NCBI GenBank assembly: GCA_965199135.1
Contig: OZ240685.1
Location: 1,674,001-1,738,000, forward strand
Source: EB88 sp965199135
Lineage (GTDB): Bacteria > Acidobacteriota > Terriglobia > Terriglobales > Acidobacteriaceae
Direction: 5' to 3'
DNA: 64,000 nt
The notes below the pieces were generated by a model, which saw only the letters and a list, made by a program, of their open reading frames with translations, did not search any database and had not been told where the DNA came from. Below, one piece after another: positions 26,092-34,988 of this stretch (its first letter is position 1; every line of letters begins with the position of its first letter). The translations under genes and the position numbers were made by a program.

Positions 26092-26793
26092 CTACCGCCT
26101 GGCGCGCGAAAGCCCGATGCGGAGAAACACTTCCATGATCCGAACGGCTGCCTTCAGCGAGCCCCGGAGGGAGCCTGCGACCTTTGAGACCCCGCCCTGG
26201 CGCATGCGGTAGCGGACCGGCAGCTCCAGGATGCGGAGACCCTGCGAGGCTGCTTTCATCTGCATCTCGAGGTTCCAGCCGTAGGTCATCTCCGACATCT
26301 GTAACTGCGTGAGTGACGATCGTCGGATTGCGCGAAATGGGCCCATGTCGGTGTAGCAGACGCCGTAACGCAGCCGGAGTAACACGCCAGCCAGCCATCC
26401 AGCGAAGCGCTGCGACAGAAGCAGGCTTCCGGGTTCGCGTACACCGCGGGTGCGCGAGCCGATAACAAAGTCGCGCTCTCCACGCAGCACCGGCCCTGCG
26501 ATCGCGGCGAGATCCTCCGGGACGTCGCTGCCATCACCATCGACAAAGACCAGCACGTCCGAGGCTCTATCCGCAGCCTCAACGCCGGCCCAGCAAGCCT
26601 GCCCATACCCCCGTCGGGGCTCACGCACGACGCGCGCGCCCGAGGCGAGCGCGCGTGCACCTGTGGCGTCGGTGCTGCCGTTGTCCGCGACGAGGCACTC
26701 GCGCACAAGCGGCTGCAGAAAGCCGCGCACCACATCGCTGATCGCATCTTCTTCGTTGAGGGCCGGAATGATAACGGTGATGCGTGCGCTCAC
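26092..26793 (-). CDS. Family 2 glycosyltransferase (polyprenyl-phosphate-sugar synthase-like)
   Basis: 233 residues starting at GTG 26793, which overlaps the stop of the radical SAM gene (GTGA) and has GGAG just upstream. GT-A fold: VIIPALNEEDAISDVV, ADNGSTDATG, REPRRGYGQACWAGVEAA and VFVDGDGSDVPEDL (nucleotide/metal-binding DxD), then DMGPFRAIRRSSL and YGWNLEMQMKA as in dolichyl-phosphate-mannose/glucose synthase relatives. It would transfer a sugar from a nucleotide sugar to a lipid phosphate or similar acceptor at the membrane. Last gene of the coupled cluster. Confidence 0.9.
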   Translation of the reverse strand: MSARITVIIPALNEEDAISDVVRGFLQPLVRECLVADNGSTDATGARALASGARVVREPRRGYGQACWAGVEAADRASDVLVFVDGDGSDVPEDLAAIAGPVLRGERDFVIGSRTRGVREPGSLLLSQRFAGWLAGVLLRLRYGVCYTDMGPFRAIRRSSLTQLQMSEMTYGWNLEMQMKAASQGLRILELPVRYRMRQGGVSKVAGSLRGSLKAAVRIMEVFLRIGLSRARR

Positions 26794-27857
26794 AGGCTCC
26801 AGCGCAATCCGCAATTGGCGCAGGCGCGGGGCGGCTGCGGGGTCATCAGGCTCGATCGAAACTGCTGGTAGGCCGGCCCATTCCAGATCTCCTGCAGGGT
26901 CTGCTGCGTGGCATCGCCAAGCGTGAAGCTGTCGTAGCCATGCATCGAAAACGGCGCAATGCAGCAGGGCAGTGCGCGACCGGTTGCGGTGAAGTACATC
27001 AGCGTCCAGGGACGGCGGCAGAGCGACCATGGAGCGTCTTCCGCGCTCTTCTTGATGCTGGTGCCTGGCTCGGTCGCGCCAGAGGCGTTGAAGCTGACAC
27101 CGAGGCTCTCGGCGAGCGCGACGGCGCGCTGGATCGTCGCTTCCTCGTCGTCGGTGGTCTTCTCAAAAAGAGCGCTCTCGGCCCGTGCCAGGCCCTGGCT
27201 GCCATCGCCGAAGAAGACCATGCGCTGCAGGTAGATCTCGCGAACGCGCACATCAGCTGCAAGACGAACAAAGCCGTCCAGCTGGTCGAGTGTTTCACGC
27301 AGGCCTGTCAGCCACATGGAGACACGCGGCGTCTCTGTTCCCAGCCGCTGCTGCATCTCGCGAAATGTGCGCAGGTTGGTGACAATTCGATCGAACATGT
27401 CCTTGCCGCGCACCATCTTGAAAACGGTGGCGTCGGCGGCATCGAGTGAGACGCGCATTTCGTCGAGCCCGGCTTCGATCAAAGCGAGCCCATTCTTTTC
27501 CGTCAGCAGTGTGCCATTGGTGTTGAACAGCACATAGACGCCGCGGTCTTTGAGGTAGCGCACCATCTGCGGCAGGTTCTTGACCAGCATCGGTTCGCCG
27601 ACGCCGTGGAGCACAACGCGCTTCAGATTCTGCACACCATCGACGATCTTCGTGAAGAGTTCCCACGAGAGATCCGCCTCGGGCTCGAGCTGCTCGAACG
27701 TTCGCGGGCATGTGGTGCAGAGCAGGTTGCAACGGTTCGTGACTTCGAGGTAGATACAAATGGGTTCCGTATCGACGCGGCTCGAGAGCTCGTCTTCTGG
27801 TTTCTCGAAGTAGCGGCGCATCTTCTGGACTGGTTCGGGGAGCGTGGCAGGAGTCAT
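26790..27857 (-). CDS. Radical SAM protein with SPASM-type C-terminus
   Basis: 355 residues. Radical SAM cluster motif C43-x3-C47-x2-C50 (NRCNLLCTTC) follows ICIYLEVT; VVLHGVGEPML and LFNTNGTLLT are the SAM-binding strands. The C-terminal region (TATGRALPCCIAPF ... CANCGLRW) carries extra Cys for auxiliary Fe-S clusters as in SPASM proteins. Such enzymes modify peptides, sugars or lipids by radical chemistry; the substrate is unknown. It sits between a membrane glycosyltransferase and a GT2, with 4-bp overlaps on both sides, so the substrate is probably the product of this cluster (inference). Confidence 0.9.
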   Translation of the reverse strand: MTPATLPEPVQKMRRYFEKPEDELSSRVDTEPICIYLEVTNRCNLLCTTCPRTFEQLEPEADLSWELFTKIVDGVQNLKRVVLHGVGEPMLVKNLPQMVRYLKDRGVYVLFNTNGTLLTEKNGLALIEAGLDEMRVSLDAADATVFKMVRGKDMFDRIVTNLRTFREMQQRLGTETPRVSMWLTGLRETLDQLDGFVRLAADVRVREIYLQRMVFFGDGSQGLARAESALFEKTTDDEEATIQRAVALAESLGVSFNASGATEPGTSIKKSAEDAPWSLCRRPWTLMYFTATGRALPCCIAPFSMHGYDSFTLGDATQQTLQEIWNGPAYQQFRSSLMTPQPPRACANCGLRWSL

Positions 27858-29263
27858 AGTTCCCTCACATTAGCGAGCTGTTCGTGCAGGGCCGAGGCGC
27901 CCGGCTGGTAGTGATTGGTGTTTTCGTCCGTGACGCGCATGCCGATGCGCGCGGAGACTACGTCGAAGGCGAGGACGGCGGCGAAGCCGCCGTAGAGCAG
28001 TTCATTCAGCCGGTACATCGGCGCGCCTGGTGCACCGAGTTGGGTTGAGAACAGAAAAGTACTCGCCGTAACGAGATAGAAGGTCGGGCGCCACGGGCAC
28101 AGCGTAAGCGCTGGCAGCAGCCAGAGAAAGTACCAGGGATAGTGTGGCGCATAGCAGAGGTTGAGTGCAGTTGCGAGTACCAGCGATGAGAACACGACAG
28201 CTTCCGGATGTGTCGCACGACGAAGCACCCAAGCACACACTGCGAGCAGCGCCACTGCGCAAAATGCGAGGTATACGCTCGGGGGAAGCTTCGTGTGCAG
28301 CATGCGATTCACAAAGGTCAGTGGAAAGTAGCGGCTTCCACTCTCGATGCCTTCTTCCTGCGCATACGCCGGCAGAAAACCGAATACTCCTTTGCCGACG
28401 CTGCTGTAGCAGGCGTACCCGGCGGCGACGACCGCGAGCGTTGCCGTGACCGTGCGCCATTCGGCCTTACGCAGTGGAAAGCGTAACAGTGTCGGTAGCA
28501 ATGCCGCAGGGTAGAGCTTGACCAGCGCCGCTGCTCCAAGCCAGGCTCCGGCTGCGGTGGTGTGCTTCCGCAGGGCTGCGTAGAGCATGAGCGCAAGCAA
28601 GGTGAGTGCTGCCGCGTCGGCATGGCCGCTGCTTGCAATCTCCCAGAAGCAGAGCGGGTTCCACGCATAGAGAAGCACGCGCTCGCGGGGCTGTCCGAGC
28701 AAGGGCAGCGTGCGCATCAGCACGAGGCAGGTAGCAGCTTCAAAGCCGACCATCGCGAGCTTCATGAAGGGCTCGCTTGCGCTGATGCGCGTGATCAGGA
28801 GGAAGAGAAGCTGCGCCCCCGGCGGGTAGATAGTGTGCGCGTAATCCCGACGGTTGATGTGCGGGTAGATCGCGAGATCGCGGAGAAAGCCGAGGTGCAG
28901 GTCAGCCGGGATGTAGCGAAAGGGGTTGATGCCTGCGGCCTGCACCTCGCCGTCCCACACGTAGCGATAGACGTCGGTTGACAGGAATGCCGGGTGAAAG
29001 ACGCAGACCAGCCGCGCGAGAAGGGCGAAGCTGAGGATGATGGGCAGCGTCCAGCGATTCGTCGCGCAGCGTTCAGTGACCGAGATCGCGCCTAGGAAGA
29101 GGATGATCTGTCCGAAGATATCCGCGCTCAGCCCATAGGTGTAGTGATGAAACTCGTTCACGCCGACACGACAGAACTGAACGATGAGCAGCCCGAAGAG
29201 GACCAGTGCAAGATTCGTCAGCCACGCGCCTCCCTCGGTACGCCCCCGAGCCAGCAGCCTCAT
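27854..29263 (-). CDS. GT87/DUF2029-like integral-membrane glycosyltransferase
   Basis: 469 residues with about ten hydrophobic segments (LVLFGLLIVQFC; IIVLFLGAISV-like stretch; LLFLLITRIS; HYPWYFLWLLPALTLC). The early DVYRYVWDGEVQAAGINPFRYIPAD is the catalytic-loop pattern of C-type (lipid-linked-sugar-using) transferases. Expected to add a sugar from a polyprenyl-phosphate donor on the outer face of the membrane. Overlaps the radical SAM start and the DUF2064 stop by 4 bp each. Confidence 0.87.
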   Translation of the reverse strand: MRLLARGRTEGGAWLTNLALVLFGLLIVQFCRVGVNEFHHYTYGLSADIFGQIILFLGAISVTERCATNRWTLPIILSFALLARLVCVFHPAFLSTDVYRYVWDGEVQAAGINPFRYIPADLHLGFLRDLAIYPHINRRDYAHTIYPPGAQLLFLLITRISASEPFMKLAMVGFEAATCLVLMRTLPLLGQPRERVLLYAWNPLCFWEIASSGHADAAALTLLALMLYAALRKHTTAAGAWLGAAALVKLYPAALLPTLLRFPLRKAEWRTVTATLAVVAAGYACYSSVGKGVFGFLPAYAQEEGIESGSRYFPLTFVNRMLHTKLPPSVYLAFCAVALLAVCAWVLRRATHPEAVVFSSLVLATALNLCYAPHYPWYFLWLLPALTLCPWRPTFYLVTASTFLFSTQLGAPGAPMYRLNELLYGGFAAVLAFDVVSARIGMRVTDENTNHYQPGASALHEQLANVREL

Positions 29264-30036
29264 GTGTTCTTTCCTGCCAGAGCGGGTTCATGGCCTATCG
29301 CGGCTTTCAGGATGGGCAGCTGCTCGCGCGTGTGCGGTGCAGCGTAGCCCTGGGGTCCCTCGCCTTCGAGTTCCGCAATCAGGCGAGCCAGCGTCTCGCG
29401 ATCATCCACGTCGTACCACTCCCCAAGCATCGCAACGTCCACACCACACTCGCGTGCGCGCTCAAGCGTCTCCGCGGCAACCGCAGCCGTGCTCCAGCTG
29501 ATGCGCTCGAACAAAACCGGTTCTGCTGTCTGCAGCCCGATCAGGTAGTAGCCTCCATCCGCGGAGGGTCCAAGCACACAGCGGCTGCCGGGTGCGAGTA
29601 GTGCACCTGCGGCCGCCGCAAACTCCCTGCTCGGCACGGTTGGGCTGTCGGAGTCGATGAGGCAGACGGAAGTGTAACCACACCGAAACAGATCCTCTGC
29701 TGTCGTCAGCAGCCGCTCGCCGAAGCCGTCGCCGCGCTGTGGCAGAAGCAGTGTGCCCGGCGGCAAGATCCCGAGAAAGCGCTCCTCTTCGCCGACTGGG
29801 GTGTACGAAACCACGACGTCGGCTGCCGCGGAGTGACCAGCAGCTGCGAGGTTCTCGATCGTGTCACGCAGGAAAGCAGCATTCAGGGTTGCAGCCTCTT
29901 CCGGGGTAAGCGGCGGGCTGAGCCGCGTCTTTACCTTGCCGGGCACCGGCGCTTTCGCCATCACCGTGAACGCGCAGCGGCCACGAAATTCGGCGCCTGG
30001 CGCACGGGGATCGAGAATGCGGTAGGGGTGGCTCAT
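29260..30036 (-). CDS. DUF2064/TIGR04282-type nucleotidyl- or glycosyltransferase
   Basis: 258 residues from ATG 30036, which overlaps the methyltransferase stop. Motifs MAKAPVPGKVKTRLSPPLT, LIDSDSPTVP and VLGPSADGGYYLIGL are diagnostic for DUF2064, a GT-A-like fold related to nucleotidyltransferases and annotated in arsenosugar and other glycan clusters. It likely makes or uses a nucleotide sugar in the cytosol; the exact reaction is not established. No arsenic genes are visible nearby, so an arsenosugar role is not supported. Confidence 0.88.
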   Translation of the reverse strand: MSHPYRILDPRAPGAEFRGRCAFTVMAKAPVPGKVKTRLSPPLTPEEAATLNAAFLRDTIENLAAAGHSAAADVVVSYTPVGEEERFLGILPPGTLLLPQRGDGFGERLLTTAEDLFRCGYTSVCLIDSDSPTVPSREFAAAAGALLAPGSRCVLGPSADGGYYLIGLQTAEPVLFERISWSTAAVAAETLERARECGVDVAMLGEWYDVDDRETLARLIAELEGEGPQGYAAPHTREQLPILKAAIGHEPALAGKNT

Positions 30037-30698
30037 GCCGCCTTCTCGCAGACCGCGCACTGGTAGCCGCGGTTGCGCCACATGCGGATACGGCTCCAAG
30101 GCTGCGAGCCGAGAAAGCTTTCAAACTGGTCTTCACTCAAGACGTCGCAGCATACGGGCATCGAGAGCCCGGCAGGCCCGCTCGCCTGCGCCACCATTTT
30201 CATCATGTGAAGCGGCACACGCGCGCGCAGCCGCGACTGTGGCTCGGCAATAAAACACAGTCCGCCTGGCCGCAGCGCATTGAACATCGACTGCAGGGCA
30301 AGCGTGCGATTCGCCAGGATCAGGAAGAGTCGCGAAGCGACGATGGCATCGACCTGATGCGGAAGTTCGGTGAGAGAGAGTGCATCTGAGCGCAGAAAGC
30401 GGCAGTTGCTCAGCTGCGAGCGGCGTGCTTCGCTGCGGGCGCGACGCAGGAGCGGCTCCGAAAGGTCGATGCCGGTAATTTCAAGCTGCGGGAATAGCGC
30501 AGCGAGCCGGCGCGAGTAAAAGCCCGGACCGCAGCCTACCTCGAGAAGGTGATGGGGTCCGGTGGTCTGGAGCAGCGGAGCAAGCGCCGTTGCAATCTCC
30601 TGGGTGTGATCGGTAAAAAGGTGTTCGCGACACATGGCGTAGAGCCACCAACATCGCTCAAAGAGAGTTTCTTCTCGTTCCGCTGCCACAGCCTGCAT
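30033..30698 (-). CDS. Class I SAM-dependent methyltransferase
   Basis: 221 residues from ATG 30698 (GGAGG 5 bp upstream; an upstream TTG at 30713 is weaker). Motif I LLEVGCGPGFYS, motif II ITGIDLSEPLLRRARSEA, then SDALSLTELPHQVDAIVAS and LRPGGLCFIAEP. The C-terminal CAVCEKAA and internal MPVCCDVL add several Cys. Substrate unknown; the context suggests a lipid or glycan. First of five genes linked by 4-bp overlaps, 108 bp downstream of the ketosynthase gene. Confidence 0.9.
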   Translation of the reverse strand: MQAVAAEREETLFERCWWLYAMCREHLFTDHTQEIATALAPLLQTTGPHHLLEVGCGPGFYSRRLAALFPQLEITGIDLSEPLLRRARSEARRSQLSNCRFLRSDALSLTELPHQVDAIVASRLFLILANRTLALQSMFNALRPGGLCFIAEPQSRLRARVPLHMMKMVAQASGPAGLSMPVCCDVLSEDQFESFLGSQPWSRIRMWRNRGYQCAVCEKAA

Positions 30699-30806
30699 CG
30701 CAGCCTCCGCCAACCATTCGTACCAGATGCAGCGGCGACTGTGTACCGTTGACTTTGTCGTCCAAGTTTGATTGAGAGATCTGCGAGTGGAGAGGACGCC
30801 AGAAAG

Positions 30807-32039
30807 CTACCGGTATGCGCGGAAAGCCAGCACGGCGTTGAGGCCGCCAAAGGCGAACGAGTTCGAGATGGCGTACTCAACTTCGGCAGCCCGCGCCTCG
30901 TTCGGAAGGACGTCAAGGTCGCATTGCGGGTCGGGCCGGGTGTAGTTGGCGGTCGGCGGCAGGATGCCGTTGCGCAGCGCGAGGACAGTGGCTACGGCCT
31001 CGAGCGCACCGGCTGCGCCAAGCGTGTGGCCATGCATGGACTTGGTAGAGCTGACTGCCAGCCGGTCTGCATGTGCGCCGAAGACCTCGCGGATCGCCTC
31101 TGTTTCCGTGCGGTCGTTGGCCTCTGTGGCGGTGCCATGTGCGTTGATGTAGCCGACAGCCTCAGGCGCGATGCCGGCGTCACTCAGCGCCTGCTGCATG
31201 GCGCGTGTGGGTCCGCTGGCCGTGGGCTGCGTGATGTGCCCTGCGTCTGCGGTTGAGCCAAAGCCGACGATCTCTGCCAATGGTTTTGCGCCGCGGGCAA
31301 GCGCCGCTTCGAGCGGCTCCAGCAGCAGCGTCCCACCGCCTTCGCCAACGATGAGTCCACTGCGATCGGCTGAAAAGGGCCGGCAGGTATCGCGGCTAAT
31401 CACGCGCATCGCCTCCCACGCCTTCATGCCGCCGAGGAACAAGGGTGCCTCGCTGCCGCCGGCTACGGCTGCCGGGGCAATGCCGGCGCGCACCATGTGG
31501 AAGGCCTGCCCGATCGCGTGTGCGGAAGAAGCGCACGCGGTCGACACCGTGTACGCCGGCCCCTGCAAGCCCCACTGCATGGTGATGTGGCTGGTGCCGG
31601 CATTGCTCATGCCGAGCGGGATGGTCAGCGGGTGCACGCGTGTGCGCTTGTTGTGGAAGAGTTCCCAGTAGCCGTTTTCTTCGGCTCCGCGGCCGCCCAT
31701 GCAGGAGCCGGTGATGACGGCGGCCTTCGCTCGCAACTCCGGCGTCCACTCGATCGCGGACTGCTCGATGGCTTCGCGCGCCGAGATCACGGCGAACTGC
31801 GCGAAGCGGTCCATGAAGGAAAGTTCGCGCGCTTCAAAGTGAAGTTCGGGGTGGAAGTCGCGCACTTCCGCGACGTTCGAGAAGCGCAGCGGGGCGGCCT
31901 CGACGCGGTTCAGCGAGGTGTGCAGGTTGGCGATGCCGCTGCGTCCTTCGATGAGCGACTGCCAGAAGGCCGCCGCGTTGTGTCCGAGTGCGCTGATAAC
32001 GCCTGCGCCGGTGATGACGACGCGGTGTGGTGCCCCCAC
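30807..32039 (-). CDS. Beta-ketoacyl-ACP synthase II-like enzyme (FabF/KAS family)
   Basis: 410 residues. GTG 32039 begins one base after the ACP stop, and the N-terminus HRVVITGAGVISALGHN is standard KAS. Catalytic triad visible: Cys169 in STACASSAHA, His301 in NAHGTATEAND and His338 in TKSMHGHTLGAAGA. It condenses malonyl-ACP with an acyl primer. Being paired with a dedicated ACP and a glycosyltransferase cluster, rather than fabD/fabG/acpP, suggests a specialised lipid or polyketide-like product. Confidence 0.93.
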   Translation of the reverse strand: MGAPHRVVITGAGVISALGHNAAAFWQSLIEGRSGIANLHTSLNRVEAAPLRFSNVAEVRDFHPELHFEARELSFMDRFAQFAVISAREAIEQSAIEWTPELRAKAAVITGSCMGGRGAEENGYWELFHNKRTRVHPLTIPLGMSNAGTSHITMQWGLQGPAYTVSTACASSAHAIGQAFHMVRAGIAPAAVAGGSEAPLFLGGMKAWEAMRVISRDTCRPFSADRSGLIVGEGGGTLLLEPLEAALARGAKPLAEIVGFGSTADAGHITQPTASGPTRAMQQALSDAGIAPEAVGYINAHGTATEANDRTETEAIREVFGAHADRLAVSSTKSMHGHTLGAAGALEAVATVLALRNGILPPTANYTRPDPQCDLDVLPNEARAAEVEYAISNSFAFGGLNAVLAFRAYR

Positions 32040-32040
32040 G

Positions 32041-32346
32041 CTATTCGCCCGCCTTCGGCTCAGGCTCAGCGGCCGTGGCGAGGTGCGGGGTTGGGGCGCC
32101 GGCTTCTTTTGCATGGACCAGGGCAGTGACCCCATCGACCATCTGCGGGATGCTGCTCACCTGCTTGGCGTCTTCATCGTCAATCTCGATGTCGAACTCG
32201 CTTTCCAGATCAAACAGGATGTTCAGACGGTCCAGCGAGTCGATGCCCAAAGACTCGAAGCTGCTATCCGCCTTCACAGTCTCCAACGGTATCCGTTTGG
32301 TCGTTGCGATGACGCGTAGTACGCGATCCTGGATCGACTCGGGCAT
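32041..32346 (-). CDS. Acyl carrier protein, specialised
   Basis: 101 residues. The phosphopantetheine Ser37 lies in SLGIDSLDRLNILFDLESEFDIEIDDED, a typical ACP helix 2. Longer than housekeeping AcpP (~78) because of a C-terminal tail (HAKEAGAPTPHLATAAEPEPKAGE). ATG 32346 is used; TTG 32355 three codons upstream is possible. First gene of the ACP-ketosynthase pair. Confidence 0.9.
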   Translation of the reverse strand: MPESIQDRVLRVIATTKRIPLETVKADSSFESLGIDSLDRLNILFDLESEFDIEIDDEDAKQVSSIPQMVDGVTALVHAKEAGAPTPHLATAAEPEPKAGE

Positions 32347-32466
32347 AATCCTCAAATTCGCCTTGCTGGCAGCGGGTGTAACCGATGAAGCAGGCGAAAG
32401 TCACCCGCTTTCATGGCAAACCCTGATTTTACCCTCAAGTTGCTGGGGCCGTCCTCTTCCGGATCC

Positions 32467-33156
32467 CTATCTTTCGGTCCCGATACCCCCACGCGCCTCT
32501 GCCGGCCCCACTGCCGTCTCGAAGTGATGTTCGAGTGCAATGCGCACCAGCTGGGCCCGGGTACGCACGCCTGTCTTGCCAAACAGCTGCTGGAGCACTG
32601 CTTTCACGTAGCCCTCCGAGATGCCAAGCTGCACGGCAATCTCCTTGTTGGCGAGCCCTGCAAAGATGCCGCGGAGCACCGCGCGCTCCTTGTCGGAGAG
32701 CTGCAGGCGAGGCGCCCGGCGGCTCTCCTCGCTGCGTGCTGCCTCGAGCAGGCGGGAGAGTTCTGCCGCCGAGAGCAGGGCGTCGCCCCGCATCACCTTG
32801 CGGATGGCGTCGATCAGGTCGGCGGGTGGAGCATGCTTCAAGAACAGCCCAGAGGCGCCGCCTTCGATCGCGCGCACCGTGTCTCCTGGGCTCATGCCGG
32901 CGGTGACCATCAGCACGCGCCCGGCGAAACCCTGCGCACGCGCCACCTGCAGGAACGCGAAACCATTCTGCTCGCCCAGGTCGAAGTCGAGCAGGATCAG
33001 GTCCGGGCTGGCACCATCCGCAAGGGCCTGCAGCGCCTCTCCGGGGCTTGAAGTTTGCGCGGTGACGAGGAAGTCTGCCTCCTCGCTGAGCAGGCGGCTC
33101 AGTCCCTCGCGAAACAGGACGTGATCATCAAGCAGCAGCAGCCGAATGGAACTCAT
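32467..33156 (-). CDS. NarL/LuxR-type response regulator
   Basis: 229 residues: receiver with DDHVLFREGL, phospho-Asp in LILLDFDLGEQNG and switch residues VTAGMS and KHAPP; C-terminal LuxR helix-turn-helix LSDKERAVLRGIFAGLANKEIAVQLGISEGYVKAVLQQLFGKTGVRTR. The gene overlaps the upstream kinase stop by 4 bp (ATGA), so they are a cognate pair. Targets are unknown; the divergent efflux operon and the downstream ACP cluster are candidates by position. Confidence 0.93.
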   Translation of the reverse strand: MSSIRLLLLDDHVLFREGLSRLLSEEADFLVTAQTSSPGEALQALADGASPDLILLDFDLGEQNGFAFLQVARAQGFAGRVLMVTAGMSPGDTVRAIEGGASGLFLKHAPPADLIDAIRKVMRGDALLSAAELSRLLEAARSEESRRAPRLQLSDKERAVLRGIFAGLANKEIAVQLGISEGYVKAVLQQLFGKTGVRTRAQLVRIALEHHFETAVGPAEARGGIGTER

Positions 33157-34592
33157 TCCTCCCCCTCATCCGGAGTCGTGCGTAACTCGACGACAAAGGT
33201 GGCCCCCGGAGACCCCGGCTGATAGTACAGGTCCCCGGAAAAAGAGCGCATGAGCGCCCGGGACAGGTACAGCCCGAGCCCCGAAGCCCGGGCTGCCTGC
33301 TGGAACGGCTTGAAGAGAAGCTCGGGATGCGGCACGCCCGGACCCGTGTCAGCAAGCGTGATCAGCACCCGCTTGCCCTCAGCATGGACCTTCAGCGTTA
33401 TGGTGCGTTCCGCTCCCGGAGCGTCCTCCCCGAGGGCTCGCTCGCTGTTTTTGGCGAGGTTCAGGAGAACCTGGACGAGACTCTGGCGGTCCGCCCACAC
33501 CGCAGGCAGCAGCCGCGGAACCGACCAGCGCAAGGTGATCTCCTGCTCGCGCAGCGACGAAGCCAGGATAATTTGTACCTCCTCCAGTAGCGAATGGAGA
33601 TCGACGGCAGAAAACTGTTCCGCGGCCCCACGCAACTCGACCGACGCAATTCGCTCGAGCGCAAGCACCAAAGTGCCGAGGGCTTCGAAGTCCTTCGACG
33701 CTGCAAGCGAACCAGAGCGACGCAGATTTTCATGCACCACTGCAATCGCCGCGCACACATTGCGGACCTCGTGCGAGACGGCGCCGACAAGAATGCGCGA
33801 GCCCGTGAGCAGCTGGTGAAGGCTGGCCTCTTCGCGGTCGCGCAGGTCCTCCGACGTGTCGGCGACAAAGACGGCGAGGCGTGGGCCGGTGCTGGTGCCG
33901 TAGGTGGAAAACCACACGTCCGCCTGGAAGATTTCGCCATTCGCGCGATGGCCGCGGCACTGCATGGAGGTGCGGAACAGCGGCTCGCCCGACTCGGGTG
34001 TCCGCAGGGCTGGGAGCTCCAGAAGCGTGGGCAGAAAAGGCGCAAACGAGCGACCGAACAACGCCCCCGGTTCAAGACCAAAGAGGCGATGGGCGGCGTC
34101 ATTTGCGAGCAGAACCGTGCCGTCCGCATCCGCTGTAAATACAGCGACCGGGCTATTCGCGACCAGTACCTGCAGCTGCTCTTCTGCGTCGCGGCGTGCG
34201 GCCATTTCCTCCTGCAGTGCGCGGAGGTGCTCCACCGCGACTCGCCGGCTGCGAACCACTGTCTGCACAAAGAAGCCTGCGCCCCCGAAAGCGCTGAAGT
34301 AGAGAACCTCCCGCGGCACACCGGAGATCCAGTCCCACACGTAGCCATCGAAGCGCTCTGCAAGCCCGGTGCAGACGCAGGCAAGCAGCAGCAGGGGCAG
34401 CCGCGGCAGCACCGTAGCCGAGAGTGCCATGGGCACGAGGTAGAGCCAGCCGAGGGGCACTGCATCGCTCACACGCCAGTCGAGAAAGGCGATCGTGACG
34501 ATCAGCGCAGCGGCTTCGAGCAGCGTCAGCGCGACGTGGCGTTGACTGCCTGGGGCGAGCGGAGGAGCTGTGAGGAGCGCAGGAGCGGCCAT
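33153..34592 (-). CDS. Membrane sensor histidine kinase with PAS domain
   Basis: 479 residues. The N-terminus has three to four hydrophobic helices (LLEAAALIVTIAFLDW; LGWLYLVPMALSATV; LPLLLLACVCTGLA), then a PAS domain (VLVANSPVAVFTADADGTVLLANDAAHRLFG), a dimerisation region with VSHEVRN (phospho-His) and a GHKL ATPase (NLAKNSERAL; LADTGPGVPH; ASGLGLYLSRALM). Signal unknown. Partner regulator overlaps downstream. Confidence 0.93.
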   Translation of the reverse strand: MAAPALLTAPPLAPGSQRHVALTLLEAAALIVTIAFLDWRVSDAVPLGWLYLVPMALSATVLPRLPLLLLACVCTGLAERFDGYVWDWISGVPREVLYFSAFGGAGFFVQTVVRSRRVAVEHLRALQEEMAARRDAEEQLQVLVANSPVAVFTADADGTVLLANDAAHRLFGLEPGALFGRSFAPFLPTLLELPALRTPESGEPLFRTSMQCRGHRANGEIFQADVWFSTYGTSTGPRLAVFVADTSEDLRDREEASLHQLLTGSRILVGAVSHEVRNVCAAIAVVHENLRRSGSLAASKDFEALGTLVLALERIASVELRGAAEQFSAVDLHSLLEEVQIILASSLREQEITLRWSVPRLLPAVWADRQSLVQVLLNLAKNSERALGEDAPGAERTITLKVHAEGKRVLITLADTGPGVPHPELLFKPFQQAARASGLGLYLSRALMRSFSGDLYYQPGSPGATFVVELRTTPDEGEE

Positions 34593-34988
34593 AGGAGGGA
34601 ACAGGAACTCGTACTACTGCTGTACATCGAAGACAGAGGGGATGCGAGCTCGTCGTCTTCCATTGGCCGAAAGATAGTCGGTGGTGCTGAGCCCTCCAGG
34701 GTTCTTCCTGCGTCTTGCTTGACAGAAGAGCGTGCCCCGGCCGCGTTGAGGATTCTTTACCAACTACTTCCAGCTTCTTTACAACTCGCTCCGTATGCTC
34801 AGAGCAAAGCCCTTCATCTTAATCAAAAGATAGATAGGTCTCGCAAGCGGTCGCGTTAGACTCGAAGCGGGGGCGCCGGCAAACACAGGCGCCGGGCAGA
34901 GCAGCAGACACGATGACCCGTGAACGCCGGGCAGGCGCGTAGCTGGTGCGACGAGAAGCAGGCGCTGTGATCACGCAAGGAGTTTCAT
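34593..34988. other. Divergent intergenic region between kinase and efflux operon
   Basis: 396 bp without a credible gene. Two direct copies of TTCTTTAC (34753-34760 and 34775-34782), each followed by AACT or CAACT, are spaced 22 bp apart, i.e. about two helical turns, and could be a tandem regulator site. A ribosome site AAGGAG (34977-34982) ends the region. No confident promoter was identified. Confidence 0.45.

Noticed and set aside
29260..30036. Arsenosugar biosynthesis assignment for the DUF2064 gene
   Set aside because: The family name comes from arsenosugar clusters, but no ArsM/ArsS-type genes or arsenic regulators are visible; the radical SAM protein here is SPASM-like.
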